36,394 nucleotides of DNA from Holosporaceae bacterium. GTDB lineage: Bacteria > Pseudomonadota > Alphaproteobacteria > UBA3830. Below, piece after piece: positions 25,988 to 35,443 of this stretch; position 1 is the stretch's first letter, and every line of letters starts with the position of its first letter. The stretch is taken from NCBI GenBank assembly GCA_031276565.1, contig JAISMS010000009.1:1-36394 (forward strand), in the 5' to 3' direction. The notes below the pieces were generated by a model. It did not search any database, was not told where the DNA came from, and saw nothing but the letters and a program-made list of their open reading frames with translations. The position numbers and the translations under genes are program-made.

Positions 25988-27491
25988 TTCCCAAAACCCT
26001 CGCGATTTCTTTTTCGTCGGTAAAGTTGTTTTTCAGAGCCTCCTCGGAAGAATCCTTGAAACTCTTGTCGACCCGGCAGGCCGATATGTCTCCGGTTTCG
26101 ATCAGGGTTTTCTTCAATTCTTCGGAAAAATAAATATATTCGGTCAGCGGAAATCTGCCCGTATAGCCGTTGTTGCCAAAGCGCCGCACCAGCCGCTGCG
26201 AAAAAATTCCTATGAGACTCGGAACAAAATCCGATAACTTCAATCCCAAATCGGACAGTCTTCTTATGCCCTCCGTCGGAGTCGCGGCATGCAGAGTTGC
26301 GAGAACCAGCCGACCGGTCAGGGACGCGCGCACCGCCGTTGCCGCAGTAGCTTCGTCCCGGATTTCTCCTATCAGCATCACGTCGGGATCCTGCCTCAAA
26401 ATCGATCTGATCCCGTCCGAAAACGAAAGAAGGCCTTCTTCCCGCAAATCCAATTGTTTTACGCCGTCCACCCGATACTCCACCGGATCCTCCAACGTCA
26501 TGATATTAACCGACGATGAATTTATTTCCTTCAAAAGCGAGTACAAAGTGGTGGTTTTGCCCGATCCGGTGGGACCGACGATCAAAAATATCCCGCAGGG
26601 AAACGAAACTACGCGTTTCAGCCACAGCAGATCTTCGTCCGGAAATCCCAATTCCGACAGCGAACAGATGCCCTGCGAAAGATCAAAAATCCGAATCACA
26701 AAATTTTCTCCGAAGATACCGGGATGGACGGAAATCCTGAGATCCATCGTCTTTCCCGCCAGATAAATTCTGGTATGGCCGCTTTGGGGCCTGCGATTTT
26801 CGGTTATGTTGAGGCCCGATATCAGTTTCAGTTTGGACTTCATTCTCATCCAGGCGTCCGGATCGACGCTCTGCAGAACGCGCAGGACTCCGTCCACCCT
26901 TATGCGCACGCGAACGAGGTTTTCGCAGGGTTCAAAATGGACGTCGCTGGCGCCGGCCTCGACGGCGTCAAAAATTATTTTATTCATCAACAGCAGCGGA
27001 TCTTTTTCTATATTTTCCCCGTTGCATTTCATGATTTCTAAAAATCTGAGAATTTCGCTTTCCTTCGCAATAAAAAATTCCGCTTTTTTACCTTTAAAAT
27101 ATGCGGTCATGGCATCGACGGCGCGCAAATTCCCGGGATCGGCGACGGCGATTTTTACGCATTCTTCGTTTATAAAAAAAGGAACCGCGGAACAGGCGAC
27201 CGCCGTATCGCAGGGAACGGACATCAGCGTTTCTTTATCCGTATACACGAACTCCAGACTGACAATTTCCGCAGCATATAATTCCGACAGAACCGTCAGC
27301 AGATCATCTTCTTTTAAAAATCCGAGACCCAGGGCGACCTGCCCGAACAGCCGATCGGTTTTTTTTTGGTGTTTGACAACGACGGAGATTTGTTCTTTGG
27401 TCAACAAACCTCTGTTGAGCAAAATTTCTCCGATGTTTCCGACCGAAAAACCGAGCATCGCTTTTTCTCCGACAATTCGCCTTTTCGGCAT
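25974..27491 (-). CDS. GspE/PilB-family assembly ATPase with N-terminal MshEN-like domain
   Basis: 505 aa; Walker A GPTGSGKTTTLYSLL, Walker B DVMLIGEIRDEATA, ATLHAATPTEGIRRL; SD AAAGGAG upstream of ATG 27491. The CxxC...CxxC region is absent. Confidence 0.93.
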   Translation of the reverse strand: MPKRRIVGEKAMLGFSVGNIGEILLNRGLLTKEQISVVVKHQKKTDRLFGQVALGLGFLKEDDLLTVLSELYAAEIVSLEFVYTDKETLMSVPCDTAVACSAVPFFINEECVKIAVADPGNLRAVDAMTAYFKGKKAEFFIAKESEILRFLEIMKCNGENIEKDPLLLMNKIIFDAVEAGASDVHFEPCENLVRVRIRVDGVLRVLQSVDPDAWMRMKSKLKLISGLNITENRRPQSGHTRIYLAGKTMDLRISVHPGIFGENFVIRIFDLSQGICSLSELGFPDEDLLWLKRVVSFPCGIFLIVGPTGSGKTTTLYSLLKEINSSSVNIMTLEDPVEYRVDGVKQLDLREEGLLSFSDGIRSILRQDPDVMLIGEIRDEATAATAVRASLTGRLVLATLHAATPTEGIRRLSDLGLKLSDFVPSLIGIFSQRLVRRFGNNGYTGRFPLTEYIYFSEELKKTLIETGDISACRVDKSFKDSSEEALKNNFTDEKEIARVLGNADL

Positions 27492-27651
27492 TTTACTCCT
27501 TTATTGGTAAGAAAAGCTTTAAAACGACGTTACCGCTGATTCTATTCCGCAAACAATCCGTTGTTTTGATACAAAAATACCGCCAAGCGACTATTGTTGT
27601 TTTAGCGAAAGCCCGCTAAACTGAAGCGATGTTTTTGTGTTGAGGTCTGTC

Positions 27652-28722
27652 ATGTCCCGAATTCACGGAATCCTGTTATTATCTGCCGCCCTGCTGTTAT
27701 CCGTCGATCGAGTTTCGGGCGACGAAACGGCGGAGAAATCGGCCGAAAAAAATTTCGTCGAAATTAAAACGGAAGAGTCGGCGCCCTCCTATGATAAAAT
27801 CGTTCCGATTGCCGGATGGACAAGGTCTTCCGGAGACTCGGCCCGCTCCGCGAGCGGATGGGTAAGATGGTGGAAATATCTGCGCATGAAAAAACCCGTC
27901 GTTATGAAATGGATGGACGGATTGGTTCTGAGAATTTATCCGGGCAACGAAATCTGTCGGGCTCTTTTCGTGAGAGGAATTTACGATCCCAACCTGATGA
28001 CGGTAACGGACAAGTTATTGTCGAAGGATGCGGTTATGATAGAAGCCGGAGCCAACATGGGCTATATTTCCCTGCCGGCAGCCAAAATCGTCGGACCGAA
28101 GGGGCGCATTATCGCTTCCGAACCTTGCAGCCGCGATTTTCAAAGGCTGGAAGACAACGTAAATCTAAACAATCTCGCGAATATCATTTCGATTCACAAG
28201 ACGGCCGTTTCGGATAAAATCGGCAAAGCTCAGTTAATCATAGCCTGTGAAGAGAGAAGCGCCCTTAATACTCTGGGTTCGGAAATCGCATCCCGGGGAG
28301 TAGAAAAAGCCGGCAGCGAAGAGGTGGATACCGTAACCGTCGACCGGCTTGCGGAAAAAGAGCGGATAAACAGACTGGACGTTCTGAAACTGGATATCGA
28401 GGGCAGCGAATTAAAGGCCCTGCTGGGCGCCAAAGACACCATAGAGAAATATCGGCCGGCTTTGATTCTCGGCGTTAAGCGCGACGCGCTGAAATCCTGC
28501 AACGCGGACCGTCCGGAATTGCAAAACGTCATTAAAGAAATGAGATATTTCGCTTACAAAATATCGGAAGAACCGATTTTTGCATTGGAAAAGATTGAAA
28601 ATATTTCGGATATCGAAGGCGACATTATAATTTGTCTGCACGAAAGCATTGTTCCGCCCGTTCTGCCTCAGCCGAAAAAAAATTCTTTAACGGAAGCGAT
28701 TTCCGAGTTCTTCTTGAGGTAG
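27652..28722 (+). CDS. FkbM-family SAM-dependent methyltransferase with apparent N-terminal signal sequence
   Basis: Motif I VMIEAGANMGYISLPAAKIVGPKGRIIASEP; DVLKLDIEGSELKALLGA is characteristic of FkbM. N-terminus MSRIHGILLLSAALLLSVDRVSG. SD GAGG before ATG 27652 preferred over TTG 27637. Confidence 0.85.
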   Translation: MSRIHGILLLSAALLLSVDRVSGDETAEKSAEKNFVEIKTEESAPSYDKIVPIAGWTRSSGDSARSASGWVRWWKYLRMKKPVVMKWMDGLVLRIYPGNEICRALFVRGIYDPNLMTVTDKLLSKDAVMIEAGANMGYISLPAAKIVGPKGRIIASEPCSRDFQRLEDNVNLNNLANIISIHKTAVSDKIGKAQLIIACEERSALNTLGSEIASRGVEKAGSEEVDTVTVDRLAEKERINRLDVLKLDIEGSELKALLGAKDTIEKYRPALILGVKRDALKSCNADRPELQNVIKEMRYFAYKISEEPIFALEKIENISDIEGDIIICLHESIVPPVLPQPKKNSLTEAISEFFLR

Positions 28723-28723
28723 A

Positions 28724-29452
28724 TTGTTGAGTAAAGTCCGTCCGAAAAAAAATAAAAGAAGATTCTCATCTCTTTGGAAAAAGATTCGGGGAAAAAGGTT
28801 TTTTGAATTCGTAATATCCGAATTCTTTGTGCTCCTCATGAAATTATCCTTTCGCACGACGCGTTGGAAGGTTGAAGGAGAAGAAATCCCCGAATCTTAC
28901 CATCGGGAAAAAACGCCGTTTATAGTATGTCTCTGGCATGATCGTCTGATGATGGCCCCCTGCGTATGGAAATGGAAAAAACCTCTGCACGTGTTGGCGT
29001 CCGATCATTCGGACGGAAAATTGATAGCCCGAATCGTGAAAAATTTTTCGATGCCGGCCGTTTTCGGATCCACCGGCAAGAACGGAACGGAGGCCGCCAA
29101 AAAACTGATTCGGCTGATAAAAAGCGGCGAGTATGTAGCCATAATCCCCGACGGCCCCCGAGGACCGCGCCACAAACCGGCTCCGGGAGTGGCGGCAATT
29201 TCAAAAATAACGCAGACTGATATTTTACCATTCAGTTTTTGCGTAAAAAAATACTTTCGCTTCGATTCTTGGGATAAATTTATCTTTGTCCGGCCATTTA
29301 ACAGAGGCGCGATGGTCTGGGGAAAACCGCTGAAGGCGGCGGAATTAAAAACCATGTCTACGGAGGAAGCTCTCCGATACGTGGAATCCGCAATTAACGA
29401 AGCGTCGGCAAGGGCATGCGAGATTTTAAAAAATGATTCTCGGCCTTTATAA
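28724..29452 (+). CDS. DUF374-type lysophospholipid acyltransferase family protein
   Basis: 242 aa; FIVCLWHDRLMMAP, DHSDGKLIARI, GSTGKNGTEAAKKLI, IIPDGPRGPRHKPAPGV. Confidence 0.88.
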   Translation: MLSKVRPKKNKRRFSSLWKKIRGKRFFEFVISEFFVLLMKLSFRTTRWKVEGEEIPESYHREKTPFIVCLWHDRLMMAPCVWKWKKPLHVLASDHSDGKLIARIVKNFSMPAVFGSTGKNGTEAAKKLIRLIKSGEYVAIIPDGPRGPRHKPAPGVAAISKITQTDILPFSFCVKKYFRFDSWDKFIFVRPFNRGAMVWGKPLKAAELKTMSTEEALRYVESAINEASARACEILKNDSRPL

Positions 29453-30704
29453 CGCACTGCTGTTTATTTTCTCTCCGTTTTTGAGAATATACTTCTATGC
29501 CAGATATCTTTGCGGTAAAGACACGGCGGACGGCATTCGAAATCACTTCGGAACGGCAACCGTACCGCGGCCGAAAGGTCCGCTGATTTGGATACATGCC
29601 GTCAGCATAGGAGAATCCGTCGCCGCTCTGACCTACGTCAATCATCTGAAAAAGCAATTTCCGCAGCTAAACGTGCTGTTGACGACAATTACGGTCACTT
29701 CGGCCGATCTTGCCGCCCCGAAAATCGCTAAAATCAACGGCTGTTGCCATCAATTCGCACCGACGGATCGCAGAATCTGGACGGAAAGATTCCTGAACCG
29801 ATGGAAACCTTGCGCCGCTTTCTTTTTGGAGTCGGAAATCTGGCCGAATACGGCGGATTTGCTGAGCAAACGGAAAATACCGATCTTCCTTTTGAACGCC
29901 CGTTTATCTCCGAAATCCTTCAGAAGATGGAAGATATTGAAGAGTTTTTTCAAAAGCATTCTGGAAAAATTTACCTGTATTTTGGCTCAATCAGATATTG
30001 ATTTTGAAAGATTTTCCTTCTTTTCTCCGAAAAACACGAAACGCATCGATAATTTAAAATACGCCAACGATCCGCTCCCCTGCAACGAAGATCTTTTAGA
30101 AGCCTTCCAAAAAGCCTGCAACGGCCGAAAGGTTTTTGTCGCGGCCAGCACCCACGAGGGGGAAGAAGAAATAATCCTGGAGGCACGAAAAAAACTGAAA
30201 AAAGATTTCGATCCGGTGACCGTCATTATTCCGAGACATACGATCAGGGCGGGAAAAATCCGCGAAATGCTGGAAAATCAGGGAGTTAAATTCGCCTTTC
30301 GGTCGGAAGATAAATTCCCCGACGACATTGAAGTTCTTTGTGCGGACACCTTCGGCGAAGTCGGAACTTTTTTCAGAGCGGCCGATGTATGTTTCGTGGG
30401 AGGCTCGCTGACGCCGACGGGAGGACATAACATATACGAACCGGCGGTACTCGGAAAACCGGTTCTTCACGGTCCCTTCACGGACAATATCACGGAGGCA
30501 AAAAACCTTCTGGGAGAAAAACAGATCGCATTTGAAGTCAGAGATTCCGAAGAAATCGCCCGGGTCTGTCGTCGCCTGATGTCGGATCCGGAGAAGTTGA
30601 GGAAAATCGCCGAAGTTGCGCCGAAAATTGCCCGAAACGATTCTCTGAAACAGATAGACGCTGCAGTGGAACTTTCGAAAATTCTTGCAAAAGTCAGCTT
30701 TTAA
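29433..30704 (+). CDS. waaA: 3-deoxy-D-manno-octulosonic acid (KDO) transferase
   Basis: 423 aa; IWIHAVSIGESVAALTYVNHL, FFLESEIWPN, NARLSPKSFRRW, FVAASTHEGEEE, FVGGSLTPTGGHNIYEPA. Confidence 0.95.
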   Translation: MILGLYNALLFIFSPFLRIYFYARYLCGKDTADGIRNHFGTATVPRPKGPLIWIHAVSIGESVAALTYVNHLKKQFPQLNVLLTTITVTSADLAAPKIAKINGCCHQFAPTDRRIWTERFLNRWKPCAAFFLESEIWPNTADLLSKRKIPIFLLNARLSPKSFRRWKILKSFFKSILEKFTCILAQSDIDFERFSFFSPKNTKRIDNLKYANDPLPCNEDLLEAFQKACNGRKVFVAASTHEGEEEIILEARKKLKKDFDPVTVIIPRHTIRAGKIREMLENQGVKFAFRSEDKFPDDIEVLCADTFGEVGTFFRAADVCFVGGSLTPTGGHNIYEPAVLGKPVLHGPFTDNITEAKNLLGEKQIAFEVRDSEEIARVCRRLMSDPEKLRKIAEVAPKIARNDSLKQIDAAVELSKILAKVSF

Positions 30705-31326
30705 TCCCGGAATGTTCGTATTCGCATAAATCTGCCAAAACGCAACGACCGCATTCGGGCTTTTTTGCTTTGCACACATATCTGCCGTGAAGAACCAGCA
30801 AATTACTGACGTCTTTTTTGTATTCGGCCGGAATGATCTTTTCCAAATCCGACTCCGTTTTCAAAGGATCGCCGGCGGCGGAAAATCCGAGTCTCTCGCT
30901 CAGTCGCAACACATGTGTATCCACCGCAATTACGGGCGCGCCGAACAGCGTATTCAGCACAACGTTGGCCGTTTTGCGCCCGACTCCCGGCAATGATTCC
31001 AGATCCTCCTGGGAATTCGGAACTTTCGAATTGAATTTTGATTTCAGCATACGGCTCAGTTCGATTATGTGTTTCGCTTTACTTTTATACAGCCCGACGG
31101 AACAAATTTTCGCAGCCAGACCTTCCGTACCCAATTTCAAAATATCATCCGGAGTTTTATGCACGGCGAACAAATCCGCCGTAACTTTATTAACCTGCAC
31201 GTCGGTCGTCTGAGCGGACAGAACTACGGCCACCAGAAACATATAATCCGAAAAGTATCCGAGTTCCGTCTTCGGCTCTCCGATAGAAGTTTTCAGCCTT
31301 TTGCAAATTTCTTCGACCCGCGTCAT
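30694..31326 (-). CDS. nth: Endonuclease III
   Basis: 210 aa; HhH motif SLPGVGRKTANVVL, VDTHVLRLSERLG, 4Fe-4S cluster C-x6-C-x2-C-x5-C (CKAKKPECGRCVLADLC). Confidence 0.96.
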   Translation of the reverse strand: MTRVEEICKRLKTSIGEPKTELGYFSDYMFLVAVVLSAQTTDVQVNKVTADLFAVHKTPDDILKLGTEGLAAKICSVGLYKSKAKHIIELSRMLKSKFNSKVPNSQEDLESLPGVGRKTANVVLNTLFGAPVIAVDTHVLRLSERLGFSAAGDPLKTESDLEKIIPAEYKKDVSNLLVLHGRYVCKAKKPECGRCVLADLCEYEHSGIKS

Positions 31327-31991
31327 GAAAGAATATCCCCGAGGAAATCCCGCATCGAATACAGTTTCGGATCCTTTCCCCTAATCCGGGAAGCGCATTT
31401 CAAAGCCCCGACCGCGAACACTTCCCGGTTGAAAGCCCTGTGGGTAATTGACAGCATTTCGTCTTTCCCCGTGAAACTGCAGGTGTGCTCTCCGGGTATA
31501 CTCCCTTCCCGGAGCGAAACAATCTCGGCCTTTCGGGCTGCCGACTCCGCCAAAAACAGCGCCGTGCCGGAGGGAGCGTCCTTCTTGTTGCGATGATGCC
31601 TGTCAATGACGGAAAAATCGAATTCCGCCTCCGTCAAAACCCGGGAACACTTTTCCACCAACAGGGCCATAAGCTGAATTCCCGGGCTGAAATTACTCGA
31701 ATACAGTATCGCCGTCGATTCGGAAAACACTTTTATCCGCTCGAATTCCGCTTCGGAAAAGCCGGTCGTGCCGACGACGGCGGGAACTCCGTACTCCGCC
31801 GCGACCCCGAGCGCCTTCAGGGAAGAAATCGGGGTCGAAAAATCTATCAATACGTCGCTGCGACTGATAATTTGCCGCAATTCTTCATCCGAAGTCCTGG
31901 CGGAACTGCCTCCGCTCAGCTCCGCCTCCGGTATCATGGCCGACAGAACTCTGCCCATTCGACCGGTAATACCTATAATTCCTGTTTTCAC
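31323..31991 (-). CDS. dapB: 4-hydroxy-tetrahydrodipicolinate reductase
   Basis: 222 aa; GIIGITGRMGRVL, VVGTTGF, DRHHRNKKDAPSGTA. Confidence 0.94.
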   Translation of the reverse strand: MKTGIIGITGRMGRVLSAMIPEAELSGGSSARTSDEELRQIISRSDVLIDFSTPISSLKALGVAAEYGVPAVVGTTGFSEAEFERIKVFSESTAILYSSNFSPGIQLMALLVEKCSRVLTEAEFDFSVIDRHHRNKKDAPSGTALFLAESAARKAEIVSLREGSIPGEHTCSFTGKDEMLSITHRAFNREVFAVGALKCASRIRGKDPKLYSMRDFLGDILS

Positions 31992-32063
31992 GTCGCCTCC
32001 GATTACTTAATCGTTATTTTTCCAGAATAAATTATCCCAAAGCGCAAGTCACTTAAAATTGCA

Positions 32064-32077
32064 CGGCAAAATTGCCG
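32064..32077 (-). terminator. Palindrome downstream of tadC, possible terminator or dapB upstream element
   Basis: CGGCAAAATTGCCG perfect 14-bp palindrome between tadC stop and dapB start; the following U-tract on the minus strand is weak (gcaatttt). Confidence 0.3.
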
Positions 32078-32108
32078 CTTTCCTCAATTTTTTCTTAAAA
32101 CTCGGAAT

Positions 32109-33080
32109 CTAATTGTTGAAGGATTTAATCATTTGGACTATAACGGGCCCCAGCATGACTATAAACAGACAAGGCATTATACAAAACATCATCGGCAGCG
32201 TAAGCAACGTCGGAGCTTGCGCCGCTTTTGCTTCGGCGTTGAGCATTCGCTTTTGCCTGGATTCGACCGCCAAATCCCGGAGGGATACCGCCAACGACGA
32301 TCCGTACTCTATGGATTGACTGAGAGTCTTTGATATCGCTTTTATTTCCATACATTCGGTCCTGTTATCCAGATTTTCAAAAACCTGCCGATGATCCGGG
32401 ATCATTTCCAGCTCAATGGCCGTTAAACTCAGTTCATCCGATAAAACAGGATTAGACGTGGCGAGTTCTTTGGCGATTTTTCTGATCGACCTGTTCAGAT
32501 CCAGTCCGGATTCGGTACAAATAACCAACAGGTCCACTAAATCCGGAACTCCGTTTTCAACGGCCGTTCTTCTTTTTTTCGCAGCCATCTGTAAATTCAT
32601 GTTGGTTAATTTATGGCCGATCACCACAGACAACACAATCGCCCCGGGAATAACCGCCGCCAAAGGTATTTCCGTATCGTCGCTTCCAAACCACAGGAGC
32701 AAAAGTATAAAAAACAGCGCAATGCATGTTCTGAATTTGGATTTCATGAACTCTTCCAGAGCATTTTGCTGCCGCATTCCGGCCTGCTGCAAAAGTTTCT
32801 GCATTTCCTCAATCAATCCTCTGTTTTTCTCGGCTATATAGTTAAAAATAGTATTGGTACCGAAAACCATTCCTCCGGATTTCAAACCGATTCCCCCGTC
32901 TTCGTCTTTTTCGGAAACGACGGTGCCGCCAGTATGCGACAGTTTTTTTGTTCTCCCCATAAGTCTGATTTTGCTGATAATTCTAACGGTTAAACTCTCG
33001 GCGTAATCTTTGACGGAAAAAAATGCCGCCAAAGCAACTCCCAAAGTGCTCCAAAAAATTATCTCGTCGGATAACATCAT
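32109..33080 (-). CDS. tadC: Tad pilus inner-membrane platform protein TadC (T2SSF domain)
   Basis: 323 aa; VPDLVDLLVICTESGLDLNRSIRKIAKEL, QSIEYGSSLAVSLRDLAVESRQKRMLNAEAKAAQAPTLLTLPMMFCIMPCLFIVMLGP. Confidence 0.92.
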   Translation of the reverse strand: MMLSDEIIFWSTLGVALAAFFSVKDYAESLTVRIISKIRLMGRTKKLSHTGGTVVSEKDEDGGIGLKSGGMVFGTNTIFNYIAEKNRGLIEEMQKLLQQAGMRQQNALEEFMKSKFRTCIALFFILLLLWFGSDDTEIPLAAVIPGAIVLSVVIGHKLTNMNLQMAAKKRRTAVENGVPDLVDLLVICTESGLDLNRSIRKIAKELATSNPVLSDELSLTAIELEMIPDHRQVFENLDNRTECMEIKAISKTLSQSIEYGSSLAVSLRDLAVESRQKRMLNAEAKAAQAPTLLTLPMMFCIMPCLFIVMLGPVIVQMIKSFNN

Positions 33081-33081
33081 G

Positions 33082-34083
33082 TTAAACCTTTATCTTCGTA
33101 GCTTTCATCATAAAAAATACCCCGATGGCAAACATACTGAGAGCAACTTTCAATAAAGTCTGACCGGTCCCCGGTAATATGAATTCCTTAAGGTGATTGG
33201 GATTAAGAACCGCCATAATACCCGCAAAGACGAAAGGTAATGCGCTGATAACTATGGCGGACATTCTGGCTTCCGCCGACATTGCTTTCATTTTAAGCTG
33301 AAGTTCCAATCTTTTTCTGACAATACCCGAAAGATTTTGCAAAATTTCGGCCAGAACGCCGCCGTTTTCCATTTGTAACACGAGAGCAACCACCAGAAAG
33401 CGAAATTCTTCTATATCTATTTTCTCTGCGGCTTCGATCAAAACTCTTTCGGGTTTAACGCCGATGTCAAGCTTTTGACTGATTATCTTGAACTCGTCCG
33501 AAATCGGGGCTTTGGATTCCATACTGACCAGTTTCACTATGCGTTCGACGTTTAATCCGGCTTTGACTCCTCTGATCATCATGTCTATCGCATCCGGAAA
33601 TAATCGTAAAAACTCCATTCTTTTCTTGGAAGCTAAATATGACAAGAAATTATAGACGAGAAAAGCGCCCACAAACATGCCGATCGGAATTCCAAAAAGC
33701 TTATTTAAAAAATTAAAATGGATTATCACCGCCGTTAAAAAAACACTTCCGCAAATACACATGAAAGAAAAACTGCCGACGGTTATATCACCGCTTATTC
33801 CGCCTGCTTTCATCACATCTTTTATGGAGCGGACAAATTTTTTGTCTTCGGATACTTCTTCAATTTGCGCCGCACCGGAGAACGTAGAAACTTTTTCGGC
33901 AACGGCTGTCTCCAACAATTGGTTTTGCTGTTCCAGGATTGTACCAATTTTAGCCTCGAGTTTATTTGTATCTTCTCCGGTTATATCCGAACGAATCAAT
34001 ATGTTGTATAAAAGCAAAAAACAAATGAATGAAAACCCGAATACGCTCAGATCAATTAAAATGTTTTCTAAAATCATCATCAT
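33082..34083 (-). CDS. tadB: Tad pilus inner-membrane platform protein TadB (T2SSF domain)
   Basis: 333 aa; FPDAIDMMIRGVKAGLNVERIVKLV, MENGGVLAEILQNLSGIVRKRLELQLKMKAMSAEARMSA. Overlaps cpaF 3' end by ~32 bp. Confidence 0.92.
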   Translation of the reverse strand: MMMILENILIDLSVFGFSFICFLLLYNILIRSDITGEDTNKLEAKIGTILEQQNQLLETAVAEKVSTFSGAAQIEEVSEDKKFVRSIKDVMKAGGISGDITVGSFSFMCICGSVFLTAVIIHFNFLNKLFGIPIGMFVGAFLVYNFLSYLASKKRMEFLRLFPDAIDMMIRGVKAGLNVERIVKLVSMESKAPISDEFKIISQKLDIGVKPERVLIEAAEKIDIEEFRFLVVALVLQMENGGVLAEILQNLSGIVRKRLELQLKMKAMSAEARMSAIVISALPFVFAGIMAVLNPNHLKEFILPGTGQTLLKVALSMFAIGVFFMMKATKIKV

Positions 34084-35425
34084 TTTCGTCTCCGTTTTTC
34101 TCCTTTGCGGCCTTCATGACGGAAAGCAATTCTTTATCTAAACCGAAAACAATTGCTTTTTCCAAAAAGGCCGGGGTTTCGGCACACGCATCAAATTTTC
34201 CGAAGACCTTATGATCTTCGGTTTCTCCCAGCGGAACAAACTTAAACAAATGCTGATATTCGATATCGCCTCTCTCATTCACGCCTATAACTTCCACAAT
34301 TTCCGTAATTTTTCTGGAGCCGTCGTGCATACGCTCGGTCTGAACGACCAAATTTACGGCGCCGGCGATTTGAGCTCTTACGATTTCGCTGGGAAGATCA
34401 AATCCTGACATGGCCACCATGTTTTCCAGACGGATAAACGCCTCTTTTGCTCTGTTGGCGTGGATCGTCGACATGGAACCGTCGTGACCGGTGTTCATGG
34501 CCTGAAGCATGTCTATACATTCGGAGCCGCGAACCTCTCCTATTACTATTCGGTCCGGACGCATACGAAGCGCGTTTTTCACCAGATCGCGAATCGTAAT
34601 TTCGCCTTTTCCTTCGATGTTCGGAGGACGACTTTCAAGTCTTACCACGTGGGGCTGCTGTAACTTCAGCTCGGCGGCGTCTTCACAGGTTACGATGCGT
34701 TCGCGAGGATCGATCAATTGAGAAAGAGCGTTTAACAAGGTGGTCTTCCCGGAGCCGGTACCGCCGGAAACGATAATGTTCAAACCGCAGGTGGAAGCTA
34801 TCTGCAAAAGCCTCACCATTTCTTCCGTCAAACTTCCGTGTTTGGCTAATCCCGGAAGATCTATGGCTTTTTTAGAAAATTTACGAATCGAAATAGAAGT
34901 TCCGTCCAAAGCAATCGGAGGAACTACTATATTAACGCGGCTTCCGTCCGGAAGACGGGCGTCGCAGAGCGGGCTTGAGGTGTCGACGCGTCTGCCGACT
35001 CTGTGGGCAATTCTTTGGGCGATTTGCAAAAGGTGGGAATCATCCCTGAATCTTATCGGCGCCAATTGCATTATTCCGCGACGCTCGACGTAAATCTGAT
35101 AAGGTCCGTTTACCACTATATCCGATATCAAATCATCGTCCAACAATACTTCCAAAGGACCGAGACCTATCATGTCGTCCACGAGCTCTCGAGCGACGCC
35201 GATCTGCTCCCGTTTCGTGAGCTGTGCCCGTCTCTCTTGAGCAAAATCGAAGACGAAGTTCTCGATTTCCAGACGCAATTCCTGAGGACTCAGTTTAAAA
35301 GCCGAGGCCAGGTTGATCCGGTTGAGCATACTTTCATAAGCTTCTTTTCTGAACAGCGTTAATAACGGTGATTCTTCTGCCGCAGCCTGATCCTGATTTT
35401 GGAGGTTACGATTGTCTGAAGTCAT
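34052..35425 (-). CDS. cpaF: Tad pilus ATPase CpaF/TadA
   Basis: 457 aa; [103 protein letters not shown]. Confidence 0.96.
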   Translation of the reverse strand: MTSDNRNLQNQDQAAAEESPLLTLFRKEAYESMLNRINLASAFKLSPQELRLEIENFVFDFAQERRAQLTKREQIGVARELVDDMIGLGPLEVLLDDDLISDIVVNGPYQIYVERRGIMQLAPIRFRDDSHLLQIAQRIAHRVGRRVDTSSPLCDARLPDGSRVNIVVPPIALDGTSISIRKFSKKAIDLPGLAKHGSLTEEMVRLLQIASTCGLNIIVSGGTGSGKTTLLNALSQLIDPRERIVTCEDAAELKLQQPHVVRLESRPPNIEGKGEITIRDLVKNALRMRPDRIVIGEVRGSECIDMLQAMNTGHDGSMSTIHANRAKEAFIRLENMVAMSGFDLPSEIVRAQIAGAVNLVVQTERMHDGSRKITEIVEVIGVNERGDIEYQHLFKFVPLGETEDHKVFGKFDACAETPAFLEKAIVFGLDKELLSVMKAAKEKNGDENDDDFRKHFN

Positions 35426-35443
35426 TTTCCGTCCCCGCTAAAC

